Positions 14,545-26,025 of a stretch of DNA of 64,000 nt are shown piece after piece. The notes under the pieces are model-generated. The model did not search any database. It was given only the letters and a program-made list of their open reading frames with translations, and was not told where the DNA came from. The translations under genes were made by a program, and so were the position numbers. Origin of the DNA: Tsukamurella sp. 1534 (GTDB taxonomy: Bacteria; Actinomycetota; Actinomycetes; Mycobacteriales; Mycobacteriaceae); the NCBI RefSeq assembly GCF_000312385.1, contig NZ_HE997626.1, positions 421,206-485,205 on the forward strand, read 5' to 3'. Numbering within the stretch: position 1 is the stretch's first letter; each line of letters opens with the position of its first letter.

Positions 14545-15477
14545 ATGGGGGACGTCGTGCGGCGCGGGTACCTGCTGGCCACCGGAATGAGCAGCGCAGC
14601 CATCTCGCGCGCCGTCGATTCCGGGCGACTGGAACGCCTGGCGCGCGGCGCGTACGCCGTTCCCGCACCTCCGGGACACGAGGAGCCGCCGTGGGAGCGC
14701 TATCGCACGACGGTGCTGGCCACGGCACCGGCCTTCAACGCGGTGGTCAGCCATGAGAGCGCGGCCGTCCTGCACGGCATACCGTTCCTGCGGCCCGCCC
14801 GCTCGCTCGTGCACTTCACCGTCGACCGGCGGCACGGAGGAGGCGTCCGACGGGGCGCGCACATCCATCCGCGTCCGCTGGGCCGGCACGAGATCGTGCT
14901 GGTCGACGGTGCCCGTGCGACCTCCCGCGTCCGCACCGCGATCGACGTGGCGACGACGGGGGACCTCGAGCGCGCGGTCTGCGCGATCGATGCGGTACGG
15001 CTCCGCCGGCGCTACCCGTCGCCGGACGATCCGGCGCCCGTGACCGTGGCCGAGTTGGAGGAGTGTCTCTCCGGCCTGGGCCGGCGACGGGGTGTCGCCG
15101 TCGCGCGCCGGGCGATCGAGCTGTCCGTCGACTGCAGCGCATCGGCGGGCGAATCCTGGTCGCGGATGCAGATGCTGTCGGCGGGGATACCCCTGCCACG
15201 GCTGCAGCGGGAACACGTTCTCGAGGGCCGTCAGTACTTCGCCGACTTCGACTGGGGCCCGCTGATCGGCGAGTTCGACGGCCTGGACAAGTACGGCACC
15301 ACGTCGCGGGCGGTCACCGGCGCCCTCGCCGAGGAGAAGGCCCGCGAGGAGACGTTCGCCGCGGCCGGGATCGAGGTGGTGCGCTGGGGCTGGCGGACGC
15401 TCCGCGCCCCGGGGCGGCTGCCGCTGCTCCTCACCACGGCCCTGGCGCGCAACGGCCTGATCGAGGTCTCGAGATGA
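14545..15477 (+). CDS. AbiEi-like winged-helix protein with DUF559/PD-(D/E)XK-like C-terminus (paralogue B)
   Basis: This 310-residue paralogue of the protein at 969 shares the same plan: an N-terminal helix-turn-helix with SSAAISRAVDSGRLERLARGAYAV, motifs SHESAAVLHG, HGGG, HPRPL and RTAIDVA, then the nuclease-like set E203 (ESWSR), D234 (YFADF), E243, D245 and K249 (GEFDGLDKY). By analogy with DUF559/Vsr-type folds these would be metal-binding and catalytic positions. No toxin partner lies beside it. It sits between two 65-bp palindromes (14366 and 15496), and the duplicated box lies 57 nt upstream. The ATG at 14545 precedes VRRGYLLATGMSSAAI, as expected for the family. Its function is unproven; genome maintenance, defence or a repeat-linked role are all open. 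Confidence 0.75.
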   Translation: MGDVVRRGYLLATGMSSAAISRAVDSGRLERLARGAYAVPAPPGHEEPPWERYRTTVLATAPAFNAVVSHESAAVLHGIPFLRPARSLVHFTVDRRHGGGVRRGAHIHPRPLGRHEIVLVDGARATSRVRTAIDVATTGDLERAVCAIDAVRLRRRYPSPDDPAPVTVAELEECLSGLGRRRGVAVARRAIELSVDCSASAGESWSRMQMLSAGIPLPRLQREHVLEGRQYFADFDWGPLIGEFDGLDKYGTTSRAVTGALAEEKAREETFAAAGIEVVRWGWRTLRAPGRLPLLLTTALARNGLIEVSR

Positions 15478-15495
15478 CACCGAGCACCGCCGCCC

Positions 15496-15560
15496 TCTCC
15501 CCTCCGCCACGTTCACTCCCCGCGGCGTGGAACAGGGGACCGAACGCAGCGGAGGGGAGA
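15496..15560. repeat. 65-bp palindromic element, right of paralogue B
   Basis: The arms TCTCCCCTCCGCCACGTTCA-CTCCCC and GGGGACCGAACGCAGCGGAG-GGGAGA are imperfect inverted repeats around CGCGGCGTGGAACA. The element begins 19 nt after the stop codon of paralogue B and ends 15 nt before that of the convergent aldolase gene, so it may also act as a two-way terminator. Confidence 0.8.
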
Positions 15561-15575
15561 ACCGCGGGAGACGCG

Positions 15576-16391
15576 TCAGTCGAACACGTCGGGCGACGCG
15601 GCGACGGTCTGCTCCCACAGCGGCCGGAACTGGAACCAGCCCGCGAGGTCGCTCCCCACCTGGGAGTGGGTCAACCGAGCGGTGTCGGGGTCGATCTCCT
15701 GCGGCGTGCCGGCGGCCATGGCCGCGAGCTGCGCCTGGCAGGAGCGCTCCATGGTGACGAACCACCACGCGGCGGCGGATACGGATCCGCCGACGGTGAT
15801 CAGGCCGTGGTTCTTGAGGATCGCCGCCTTGTGGTCGCCGACCGCGGCGGCCACCCGTTTGCCCTCGACGGTCTCGTTGACCACGCCGGCGTAGTCGTCG
15901 TAGATCCCGTGGTCCTCGTAGAACGCGCAGGCGTCCTGGGTGAGCGGCGCGAGCGGGATGCCGAGCGAGGAGAACGCCTTGCCGTAGACGGAGTGCGCGT
16001 GCGCGGCGGCGACGGCGTCGGGGCGGGCGTCGTGCACCTGGGCGTGGATGACGAAGGCGGCCCTGTTCACCGGCCGCCGCCCGTGCACGACGACGCCGTT
16101 GTGGTCGACGCAGATGAGGTCCGAGACGCGGATCTGGTTGAAGCTCATACCGAACGGATTCACCCAGAACAGGCCGGAGTCCCCGGGGTCGCGGGCGGTG
16201 ATGTGGCCGGCGACGCCCTCGGAGAAGCCGAGCCGGCCGAACACGCGGAACGCGACGGCGAGGTCGCGCTTGCGCTGTTCCCGCTCCTCGTCGACGGGAA
16301 GTCCCATCGGCGGCAGGGGCATGTCCGCGTCCTCGGGCATGGGTCCGACGGCGGCCTCCAGCAGCGGTCGGACTTCGGGTGGAACCTGCAT
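15576..16391 (-). CDS. Class II aldolase/adducin-family protein
   Basis: The 271-residue protein has the class II aldolase (L-fuculose-phosphate aldolase-like) domain: GFSEGVAGHITARDP (about 66-80), the zinc-ligand region AAAHAHSVYGKAFSSLG with two histidines, and a third histidine in ILKNHGLITVG. Many actinobacterial members of this length are annotated only by domain and may not be aldolases. The start at 16391 is chosen because CAGGAGGAGA precedes it at proper spacing; an open frame continues upstream into the purH terminator and is not credible. It lies downstream of purH on the same strand but beyond a strong terminator, so it is probably transcribed separately. Confidence 0.82.
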   Translation of the reverse strand: MQVPPEVRPLLEAAVGPMPEDADMPLPPMGLPVDEEREQRKRDLAVAFRVFGRLGFSEGVAGHITARDPGDSGLFWVNPFGMSFNQIRVSDLICVDHNGVVVHGRRPVNRAAFVIHAQVHDARPDAVAAAHAHSVYGKAFSSLGIPLAPLTQDACAFYEDHGIYDDYAGVVNETVEGKRVAAAVGDHKAAILKNHGLITVGGSVSAAAWWFVTMERSCQAQLAAMAAGTPQEIDPDTARLTHSQVGSDLAGWFQFRPLWEQTVAASPDVFD

Positions 16392-16449
16392 CGACGTCTC
16401 CTCCTGTGGTCCGTCGCGATCGCCCGGGCGGCGACGCGGGGCGCGAACG

Positions 16450-16491
16450 GCGAACGCCCCCGAGGCCATGATTCTCCTCGGGGGCGTTCGC
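16450..16491 (-). terminator. Strong hairpin terminator after purH
   Basis: A perfect 16-bp stem (GCGAACGCCCCCGAGG at 16450-16465 and CCTCGGGGGCGTTCGC at 16476-16491) with a 10-nt loop lies 9 nt beyond the purH stop codon on the minus strand. Confidence 0.8.
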
Positions 16492-16500
16492 TACGCGGGA

Positions 16501-18041
<1,541 letters not shown>

Positions 18042-18045
<4 letters not shown>

Positions 18046-18680
18046 GAAATCGTGACCTTTCGTCCATCCGTGCGGTAGCCGCCCAGGGCGACGGCGGCGA
18101 CGACCTCGGTGAGAAGCCGGCGCTCTACGACCTTGATCCGTTCGTGCAGGGTCTCCTCGGTGTCCCCCGGCTCCACGGCGACGGCCTCCTGCGCCAGGAT
18201 CGGCCCGGTGTCCAGCCCGGCGTCCACGAGGTGCACCGTCGAGCCCGTGAGCTTGACTCCGTGCTCCAGGGCGGCGGGCACGGCGTGGGCGCCCGGGAAG
18301 GCGGGCAGCAGGGCGGGGTGCGCGTTGATCACGCGCCCCCCGAAGGCCGCGAGGAACGCGGGCCCGAGGATCTTCATGAAACCGGCCGCCACCACCAGGT
18401 GGGGCCGCAGCTCGGCGACCGCGGCGGTGAGGGCGGCGTCCCAGGCGGCGCGGTCGCCGTAGGCCGAGAGCGGCACCTCGGCGGCGGGCACGCCCGCGCC
18501 GGAGGCCAGCTCCACGGCGCGGCACGGCCGGTCGGCGACCACGCCCACGACGGCGCCGGGGTAGCCCTCCCCCGCCGCGGCGGCCAGCATGGCCTCCAGC
18601 AGGGATCCCGTGCCGGACGCCAGGACGACGATCCGCGCGGGCGCGCACGGCGGCAGCGCGACATCACTGGGCGTGCTCAG
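18042..18680 (-). CDS. purN: Phosphoribosylglycinamide formyltransferase PurN (probable CTG start)
   Basis: PurN transfers a formyl group from 10-formyl-THF to GAR in purine synthesis. The sequence has the nucleotide loop [15 protein letters not shown], the catalytic block [16 protein letters not shown] and the D motif [17 protein letters not shown], and ends in GRKVTIS. Homology to the mycobacterial enzyme begins about ten residues before IVVLASG. In the reading frame there is no ATG, GTG or TTG between the end of the upstream DUF6350 gene and that point. The best start is CTG at 18680, preceded by GAGGAGA, giving 212 residues, the usual length. It is coupled to purH downstream. Confidence 0.93.
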
Positions 18681-18736
18681 GATTCTCTCCTCGGGAGTGG
18701 GCCGATACGCGATCAGCCTAACGCCGCCGGTTCGGG

Positions 18737-20209
18737 CTACTGCCCGAAGGTGTAGCTGTCGAGCTCCTCGATGTCCGCTATGGACCGATCGCGGTGCGGC
18801 CCGGTGCGGCGCTGGACGGGCCGCACCTCCTGGGTGGGCTCGTCGGCGAGCGCGTCGAAATCGCCGGTGTCGGCGTGCGGATCGTCCTCCGCGGGAGCGT
18901 CTTCCACACCCTCCGCGGCGTCCGGGTGGCCCGTGCCCTCCCGGTCGACGGGGTCGAACTCCACCGTCGGGGCGGTGGCGACCTCCTCGTCCACCGCGTC
19001 GGCCTCGTCGGCGTACGTGGTGTAGCCCGACGGTGCCTGCTCCTCGGCCCGGCGGGCGGCGCGGACCGCGCTGGAGTCGCCGAACTGCTGGATCACGAGG
19101 GCGGCGAGGACCCCGACGAGGCCGATCCACGCGAGAGTGAACAGGAACAGCTGCGGGATGTCGGCGCCGGCGTAGCCGAAGCCGCCGAGGGCGCCGCCGG
19201 CGATCCACGCCGCCGCGGTGAACCCGGCCGCGGTGAGCAGCGCGGTGACGCCCACCTCCCGGACGGTGGGGCCGAGGTCGAGGGAGCGGGCGGCGCACCG
19301 TCGGCCCACCTGGACGGCCACGACGGCCGGCACGGCGAGCAGCGGCAGCAGGTACCACGGGGACGCGCCCTGCGGGAGCACCGCGAGGATCGGGACGGCC
19401 GGGGCGCGGCCGGGGGCCGCGGAGAACAGGCTCGCCGAGATGGGGCCCAGCTGCACGCCCACACCGAGCGGGAGGGCGGCGGCGCCGATCGCCACGTTGG
19501 GCAGGTAGAGCAGCGACAGGACCACCAGCGAGATCATGCCGACGGCGTCGTTGCCGGAGCGGATCAGTTCCAGGACGGTCTGCCACTGCCAGGCCAGCCG
19601 CACCACGACGATGGCGAGGCCCACGGCCCCGAACGCGAGAAGGGCGCGGCCGGCGAGCTTCGCGCAGTCGTCGACCCAGGTGGGGATGCGCAGGAAGTGG
19701 GCGGCGTCGCCCCAGTACGCAGGCGCGAGCCCGAGGAGGGCGCCGCCGAGGTGCACCGCCACGGTGCACAGGAAGGCGGTGAGCGGCGGCGGGGTGCCGA
19801 TGGTGAACCGGCCGGCCGCGTCGTTGACGACGGCGAGGGCGATCGCGGTGACGAGCGCCGGACCGGCGATGGCGCAGAGCAGCACGGACCGGAGTTCTGC
19901 GAAGCTCCTGCCGGTGCCGCCCGCCCGGCGGGCGGCCCGGGCGACGCCCGCGACCAGCGCGACGGTGGGCACGAGCGGCAGGACGCCGAGGGTGATGTCG
20001 CTGACGGTGACCGGCACCTGGTGCACGGCGAGCCAGAGCCCCGCGACGGTGGGGGTGATGGCGGAGAAGCCGGTGGCCGAGGTGCCGAGCACGATCGCGC
20101 TCAGCACCAGCGCCGTGGCCAGCGTGATCAGCGCCGGCCCGAAGGCCATGACGAACAGTGGCCGGGTCTCGCTCGAGCCCGGCCCGGCGGCGCGCGCTGA
20201 GTCACTCAT
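18737..20209 (-). CDS. DUF6350 multi-pass membrane protein, Rv0955-like
   Basis: The 490-residue protein has a short polar N-terminus, then about ten hydrophobic segments between residues 20 and 370, and an acidic, proline- and glutamate-rich cytoplasmic-looking tail (about 375-490, with EEVATAPTVEFDPVDREGTG and a final DIEELDSYTFGQ). It matches the actinobacterial DUF6350 family, whose M. tuberculosis member Rv0955 lies directly upstream of purN-purH, as here. The function is not established. There is no transport signature. The acidic tail might bind a cytoplasmic partner. It is separated from purN by only 56 nt and is probably cotranscribed with it. Confidence 0.82.
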   Translation of the reverse strand: MSDSARAAGPGSSETRPLFVMAFGPALITLATALVLSAIVLGTSATGFSAITPTVAGLWLAVHQVPVTVSDITLGVLPLVPTVALVAGVARAARRAGGTGRSFAELRSVLLCAIAGPALVTAIALAVVNDAAGRFTIGTPPPLTAFLCTVAVHLGGALLGLAPAYWGDAAHFLRIPTWVDDCAKLAGRALLAFGAVGLAIVVVRLAWQWQTVLELIRSGNDAVGMISLVVLSLLYLPNVAIGAAALPLGVGVQLGPISASLFSAAPGRAPAVPILAVLPQGASPWYLLPLLAVPAVVAVQVGRRCAARSLDLGPTVREVGVTALLTAAGFTAAAWIAGGALGGFGYAGADIPQLFLFTLAWIGLVGVLAALVIQQFGDSSAVRAARRAEEQAPSGYTTYADEADAVDEEVATAPTVEFDPVDREGTGHPDAAEGVEDAPAEDDPHADTGDFDALADEPTQEVRPVQRRTGPHRDRSIADIEELDSYTFGQ

Positions 20210-20264
20210 CTAGACCACTGTGCATGTTCAGCGGGTGATAGTGGATCAGGCGCGCCGCGCGGGA

Positions 20265-21461
20265 TCAGTTCTGCTGCGGCTTGTCGCCCTCGTCGGCCGA
20301 GTGCGCGCCGTGCACCGGGTTCGACGGTGCGCCGAACGCCTGGGTGCTCGGGGCGTTGCCGAACGCAGTGGTCACCTCGTCGCCCGACGCCGAGGCGCCC
20401 GGGTTCGACGGTGCGTTCGCCGGGGTGGACGGGACGCCGGGGGTCGAGTAGCCCGGGGTGGACGGCGCCGACGGGGTCGAGGGCACCGACGGTGCGCTCG
20501 GCGTGGACGGCGTGTAGCCGCCGTAGCTCGGCCACTGCGACTGGGCCGACGGGTTGGACGGCGACGACGTGGACGCCGGGTCCTGCTGCGCGGCCGGGGC
20601 CTGCGCGACCTCGGTGGCGCCGGCGACGGGGGCCTGCGGGGTGTCGGTGGCCGGGGTGGCGGCGGCACCCGCCGCGGCGGTGGCGGTCGCGTCCGCGGTG
20701 TCGGCTTGGTCGGCGGGGTTGGCGATGACGCCCGAGTCCACGAGGACCAATGCGATGGCCGCGGCGGCGGTCAGCAGCGCGAAGACCAGCGCGATCCAGA
20801 AGCCGTAGGCGAGGTTCTCCCAGGCGAAGAGCCCGGCCAGCAGCGTGAGGAAGCCCGCGGTCGCGAGGGCCGCGGCCGGGGTCCGGCCGGTGTTGCCCTT
20901 GGAGATGAGGCTCAGGCCCGCGGCGATGCCGGCGGCCAGGGCCAGGGTCAGCGAGAACAGCGCCTGATGCTCGAAGCCGTCGGCGGTGCGGGTGATGGAG
21001 CCGCTGCCCAGCGGGGAGGTCACGGTGATGGACGCGAAGTCCAGGAACGCGAGGAGGAAGGTGATCACGCCGAGGGCGGCGGTGGCGATGGACAGCACGA
21101 GCGCCAGGTCCAGAGGCTTCGACGGTGCCGCGGGCGCCTGCTGCTGGTAGCCGCCGTACTGCTGCTGGCCGTAGCCCTGCTGCGGGTAGCCCTGGTACTG
21201 CTGCTGCGGGTAGCCCTGGCCGTAGCCCGGCTGGCCGTACCCCTGCTGGCCCTGCTGGCCGTAATCGGGCTGGGCCTGCTGCGGCGGCTGGCCGTAGGGC
21301 TGCTGGCCGAAGCCCGGCTGACCGCCCGGCTGACCGACCGGCTGGCCGTATCCCTGCTGGCTGTAGTCCGGCTGGCCCTGCTGCGCGGGCTGGCCGTAGC
21401 CCTGCTGGCCGTAGCCCCCCTGGCCCGGCTGCTGGCCGTAGCCTCCACCTGAGTAGGTCAT
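20265..21461 (-). CDS. DUF5336/Rv0954-like membrane protein with Gly-Tyr-Gln-rich N-terminus
   Basis: The 398-residue protein starts with about 115 residues of repeats of GYGQQ, GQPGYGQ and PQQGQPDY type, then has four transmembrane helices (about 120-260: [24 protein letters not shown], then three more) and a long Ser/Pro/Thr-rich tail (about 285-398, [21 protein letters not shown]). This matches the mycobacterial Rv0954 family (34-kDa antigen, DUF5336), linked to the cell-division machinery in mycobacteria. The low-complexity ends are far longer than the helical core. It lies upstream of DUF6350 in the same direction, as in M. tuberculosis. The low-complexity arm is the kind of sequence that can form condensates, but that is conjecture. 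Confidence 0.82.
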   Translation of the reverse strand: MTYSGGGYGQQPGQGGYGQQGYGQPAQQGQPDYSQQGYGQPVGQPGGQPGFGQQPYGQPPQQAQPDYGQQGQQGYGQPGYGQGYPQQQYQGYPQQGYGQQQYGGYQQQAPAAPSKPLDLALVLSIATAALGVITFLLAFLDFASITVTSPLGSGSITRTADGFEHQALFSLTLALAAGIAAGLSLISKGNTGRTPAAALATAGFLTLLAGLFAWENLAYGFWIALVFALLTAAAAIALVLVDSGVIANPADQADTADATATAAAGAAATPATDTPQAPVAGATEVAQAPAAQQDPASTSSPSNPSAQSQWPSYGGYTPSTPSAPSVPSTPSAPSTPGYSTPGVPSTPANAPSNPGASASGDEVTTAFGNAPSTQAFGAPSNPVHGAHSADEGDKPQQN

Positions 21462-21518
21462 GTCCGTCTCTCCCCGAAATGTCGACTCGGTCCCCGCGGG
21501 GACCAGTACCTCACCACC

Positions 21519-22418
21519 CTATACACCCGAACCTGCGAATCCGCTGTTCACCTCAGGAAGAACGCTGTCCACGACGGTCAACAAAGCCCTGGCAGCGGGG
21601 CTGGGGAGCGTCGCGTGCGCGAGCAACTGGATGCGGGTGGGACCGTCGACGAGGGGCACCGTCGCGAGGCCGGCACCGTCGGGCACGGTGGCGGGGGCGG
21701 CGACGCCGACGCACAGCCCGGCCGCGACGAGGTCGAGCATGGTCTCGGACCGGTCCACCTCGAACGCGACGGTGCGCCGCACCCCGGCCCGCTCGAAGGC
21801 GACATCGGACTCCGCGCGGCCGGCGCCGCCCACGGGGTAGTCGGCGAACGGATGCTCGGCGGCCTCGGCCAGGGTGAGCGGACCGTCGACCGCACGGGCT
21901 GCGGGCACGACGAGCGCGAGCTCGTCGAAGGCGAGGCGGCGCGCGACCACACCCGCGGTGGAGAACCCTTCGGGGACGCCGAGCAGCGCCACGTCGAGGC
22001 AGCCCCGCCGCACGTCGTCGATGAGCACCTCACTGGCGCCGGAGCGCATCCGCACCACCGCGTCGGGATACGCGCCGCGGTACCGGCGAAGCACGTCGAC
22101 CACGCCGAAGGCGGTGAACGTGGGGATGGTGCCGACGGTGACGGTGCCCCGGACGTCGCCGAGGGTCGCGGCCACCTCGTCGACGGCGCGGTCGGCGGCC
22201 GCGAGGGCGGCGCGGGCCTGCGGGAGGAACGCCTCGCCGGCGGCGGTGAGCCGGACCGAGCGGTTGGTGCGGTCGAAGAGGCGGGCGCCGAGTTCGCGTT
22301 CGAGCGCCGCGACCTGGTGGCTCAGCGCGGACTGCACCACGTGACAGCGCTGTGCGGCGCGGGTGAAGTTGAGCGTCTCCGCGACCGCGATCACGGAGCG
22401 CAGCTGCCGGAGCTCCAT
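21519..22418 (-). CDS. LysR-family transcriptional regulator
   Basis: The 299-residue protein has the LysR winged helix (1-62: MELRQLRSVIAVAETLNFTRAAQRCHVVQSALSHQVAALERELGARLFDRTNRSVRLTAAG) and a periplasmic-binding-like effector domain (about 90-295). It is divergent from an MFS transporter with a 73-nt gap that carries an inverted repeat, so it most likely controls that transporter. The effector is unknown. The start at 22418 gives the canonical LysR N-terminus. Confidence 0.93.
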   Translation of the reverse strand: MELRQLRSVIAVAETLNFTRAAQRCHVVQSALSHQVAALERELGARLFDRTNRSVRLTAAGEAFLPQARAALAAADRAVDEVAATLGDVRGTVTVGTIPTFTAFGVVDVLRRYRGAYPDAVVRMRSGASEVLIDDVRRGCLDVALLGVPEGFSTAGVVARRLAFDELALVVPAARAVDGPLTLAEAAEHPFADYPVGGAGRAESDVAFERAGVRRTVAFEVDRSETMLDLVAAGLCVGVAAPATVPDGAGLATVPLVDGPTRIQLLAHATLPSPAARALLTVVDSVLPEVNSGFAGSGV

Positions 22419-22430
22419 GCATCTCCCTCA

Positions 22431-22471
22431 TCGATCATTCCATCGAAACAATACGTTGTACTCATGATCGA
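22431..22471. promoter_or_regulatory. Inverted repeat between the LysR and MFS genes
   Basis: TCGATCAT (22431-22438) and ATGATCGA (22464-22471) are perfect inverted copies 25 nt apart in the divergent promoter region. They may be outer half-sites of the LysR operator. Confidence 0.45.
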
Positions 22472-22491
22472 CGGGCGGCGATCATCGAGGG

Positions 22492-23730
22492 ATGACGATG
22501 ACCGCCACGCCGCCCACGGTGCGCCCCGGCCTGCTCCGCCTGATGGCGCTGGCGACGGGGCTGTCGGTGGCCGGGAACTATCTGGCCCACCCGATCCTCG
22601 GGCTGCTGCAGGAGCGGCTGGCGATGTCCGAGACCGCCGCGGGGATGCTGGTCACCGCGGCGCAGGCGGGATACGCCGTCGGCCTGGTGCTGCTGGTCCC
22701 CCTGGCCGATGCGGTCCGCCGCCGGCCGCTCGCGCTGGCGCTGCTGCTGGTGACGGCGCTCGCGCTGATCGCTGCGGGCTCGGCGCCCGCCGGCCCGGTT
22801 CTGCTCGCGGCATCCACGCTGGCAGCCGTGACCTCGGTGGGCGCGCAGGTGATCGTGCCGTACGCGGCGGAGCTGGCGGGGCCGCGCGAGCAGGCGCACG
22901 CGGTGGGCGTGGTGATGAGCGGGCTGGTGCTGGGGACGATCGTGAGCCGCTTCGCCTCCGGCGTCCTCTCCGATCTGGCGGGGTGGCGCGCGCCCTACTT
23001 CGCGCTCGCCGCGATGCTCGTCCTCGTCGCAGCGGCCCTGTCCCGGTCGCTCCCCCGGCACGATCCTGGCCGTGAGGGCATCGACGCGGCGGGGTACCGG
23101 AGGCTGCTGGGGTCGATGGCGGGGCTGATCCGGGAGCTGCCGGTGCTGCGGCTGCGGTCGGTGCTCGTCGGGCTGGCTCTCGCGTCGTTCATGGTGCAGG
23201 GCGCGGCGGTGACGTTCCTCCTGGCGGGCCCGCGGTACGGCTGGGCGCCGTCGGCGATCGGCGCCATCGGCCTGCTGGGCGCGGTGGGCGCCCTCTCGGC
23301 GTCGCGGATCGGCCGGCTCGTGGACCGCGGCCACGGACCGTCGATGACGATCGGCGGCCTGGCGCTGCAGGCGGCGGGGTGGCTGGTGATGATCCCCGCG
23401 GGCGGCGCCGTCGGACCGCCCGCGCTGATCCTCGGCCTGGTACTGCTCGGCGTGGGCCAGCAGGCCGCGCTGAATTCCTCTCAGGCGGTGGTGTTCTCGC
23501 TGCGACCCGAGGCGCGCGGGCGGATCAACGCGGTGTTCATGGGCACGTTCTTCCTCGGCGGCACACTGGGCTCCGCGGCGACGGCGGCGCTGTGGCCGCT
23601 CGCGGGATGGACCGGCGAGTGCGTGCTGGGCGCGGGCCTCGCGGCCGCGGCGCTCGTGCTGTACCTGGCGTTCCGGGGCCTGGAGGGCGCACAGTCGGGC
23701 CGCTGTCACGGGACGACCCCGCCACCCTGA
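22492..23730 (+). CDS. MFS transporter
   Basis: The 412-residue protein has twelve hydrophobic segments and MFS loop motifs such as GLVLLVPLADAVRRRPLALAL between TM2 and TM3 (equivalent to GxLaDrxGrkxxl). It resembles drug or sugar-like exporters of the DHA1/YdhP class. The direction and substrate cannot be read from sequence. It is divergent from the LysR regulator, which probably controls it. The ATG at 22492 is used; a second ATG lies 6 nt downstream. Confidence 0.88.
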   Translation: MTMTATPPTVRPGLLRLMALATGLSVAGNYLAHPILGLLQERLAMSETAAGMLVTAAQAGYAVGLVLLVPLADAVRRRPLALALLLVTALALIAAGSAPAGPVLLAASTLAAVTSVGAQVIVPYAAELAGPREQAHAVGVVMSGLVLGTIVSRFASGVLSDLAGWRAPYFALAAMLVLVAAALSRSLPRHDPGREGIDAAGYRRLLGSMAGLIRELPVLRLRSVLVGLALASFMVQGAAVTFLLAGPRYGWAPSAIGAIGLLGAVGALSASRIGRLVDRGHGPSMTIGGLALQAAGWLVMIPAGGAVGPPALILGLVLLGVGQQAALNSSQAVVFSLRPEARGRINAVFMGTFFLGGTLGSAATAALWPLAGWTGECVLGAGLAAAALVLYLAFRGLEGAQSGRCHGTTPPP

Positions 23731-23744
23731 GGGCGGCGGGGTCG
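23714..23744. terminator. Hairpin between the convergent MFS and sucD genes
   Basis: CGACCCCGCC (23714-23723) pairs with GGCGGGGTCG (23735-23744), a perfect 10-bp stem that includes the end of the MFS gene and lies 19 nt from the sucD stop, so it can serve both. Confidence 0.65.
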
Positions 23745-23763
23745 CGAACCGAGTTGTGGTGCG

Positions 23764-24666
<903 letters not shown>

Positions 24667-24682
24667 TTTTCTGTTGTCTCCC

Positions 24683-25846
24683 TTACTTGTTCGCCAGCTC
24701 GGCGGCCTTGTCGGCGCCTTCGTCCATGGTCTCGGCCAGCGTCACCAGCGGGTGGTTCGCGTCGGCCAGGATCTTGCGACCCTCCTCGACCTTGTTGCCG
24801 TCGAGGCGCACGACGAGCGGCTTGGAGGCCGTGTCGCCGAGGGTGTTCAGGGCGCCGACGATGCCGTTGGCGACCGCGTCGCAGGCGGTGATGCCGCCGA
24901 AGACGTTCACGAAGACGCTCTTGACCTGTGCGTCGCCGAGGATCACGTCGAGGCCCGCGGCCATGACCTCGGCCGAGGCGCCGCCGCCGATGTCGAGGAA
25001 GTTGGCCGGCTTGACGCCGCCGTGGTTCTCACCGGCGTAGGCGACCACGTCCAGCGTCGACATGACGAGGCCGGCGCCGTTGCCGATGACGCCCACCTGG
25101 CCGTCGAGCTTGACGTAGTTGAGGTCGTTCTCCTTGGCCTTGAGCTCGAGCGGGTCGGTGGACCCGGCGTCGGCGAAGGCCTCGTGATCGGGGTGGCGGA
25201 AGTCCGCGTTCTCGTCGAGCGACACCTTGCCGTCGAGGGCGAGGATCTGGTCGTCGGGGGTGCGGACCAGCGGGTTGACCTCCACCAGGGTGGCGTCCTC
25301 GGCGACGAAGACCTCCCACAGCTTCTGGATGGTCACGGCCGCGGCGTCGAGCACCTCGGCGGGCAGCTTGCCCTTCTCGGCGATCTCGCGGGCCAGCGCG
25401 AGGTCGACGCCCTTGGTGGCGTCCACGGCGACCTTGGCCAGCGCGTCGGGGTTCTCCTCGGCGGTGACCTCGATCTCGACGCCGCCCTCGACGGAGCACA
25501 TCGCGAGGTAGGTGCGGTTCGCGCGGTCGAGCAGGAAGGAGATGTAGTACTCCTCGGCGATGTCGCTCGCCTCGGCGACCAGGAGCTTCTTGACGACGTG
25601 GCCCTTGATGTCCAGGCCCAGGATGTCGTTCGCGTAGCGCTCCGCGTCGTCCGGCGTCGCGGCGTACTTGACGCCACCGGCCTTACCGCGGCCGCCCACC
25701 TTCACCTGCGCCTTGACCATCACCGGCTTGCCGACTTCTTCGGCGATAGCGCGGGCGTCAGCGACGTTGTCCGTCACGCGGCCCGCCGAGGTCGGCACGC
25801 CGTGCTTGACGAACAGTTCCTTCGCTTGGTATTCGAAGAGATCCAT
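24683..25846 (-). CDS. sucC: Succinyl-CoA synthetase beta subunit
   Basis: The 387-residue protein begins [20 protein letters not shown], the canonical SucC start, and contains the ATP-grasp domain ([20 protein letters not shown]) and the C-terminal ligase domain ([23 protein letters not shown]). It binds nucleotide and succinate and pairs with SucD. The start at 25846 was chosen by this homology over a longer frame. A 365-nt spacer with palindromic sequences lies upstream. Confidence 0.97.
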   Translation of the reverse strand: MDLFEYQAKELFVKHGVPTSAGRVTDNVADARAIAEEVGKPVMVKAQVKVGGRGKAGGVKYAATPDDAERYANDILGLDIKGHVVKKLLVAEASDIAEEYYISFLLDRANRTYLAMCSVEGGVEIEVTAEENPDALAKVAVDATKGVDLALAREIAEKGKLPAEVLDAAAVTIQKLWEVFVAEDATLVEVNPLVRTPDDQILALDGKVSLDENADFRHPDHEAFADAGSTDPLELKAKENDLNYVKLDGQVGVIGNGAGLVMSTLDVVAYAGENHGGVKPANFLDIGGGASAEVMAAGLDVILGDAQVKSVFVNVFGGITACDAVANGIVGALNTLGDTASKPLVVRLDGNKVEEGRKILADANHPLVTLAETMDEGADKAAELANK

Positions 25847-25949
25847 CAGCTCACCATCTGTCTGGTTACTCGGTCCAACCCGCTCGACCACGGGTTCGGC
25901 CTCGACTCTATGCCTCCACGCATTCTTTGCTGCGAGGACCCTTGACAAA

Positions 25950-25961
25950 TGACGTATGTCA
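25950..25961. promoter_or_regulatory. TGAC-GTAT-GTCA inverted repeat upstream of sucC
   Basis: A perfect 4-bp inverted repeat, part of TTGACAAATGACGTATGTCA, lies about 105 nt upstream of sucC. It is in the sucCD promoter region and might be a regulator site; on its own it is short. Confidence 0.3.
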
Positions 25962-26025
25962 CGTGATGCGATCCACGCAGCAGGCGCGCAACGGGGTGTG
26001 ACCTGGGGCGATGCCCCGATCTTAC

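Noticed and set aside
969-15477. Complete AbiE type IV toxin-antitoxin system
   Set aside because: No AbiEii nucleotidyltransferase gene lies next to either paralogue, and both proteins have an extra nuclease-like C-terminus that classical AbiEi antitoxins lack.
16392-16469. An N-terminal extension of the class II aldolase gene
   Set aside because: It would start inside the purH terminator hairpin, while a strong ribosome-binding site precedes the ATG at 16391.
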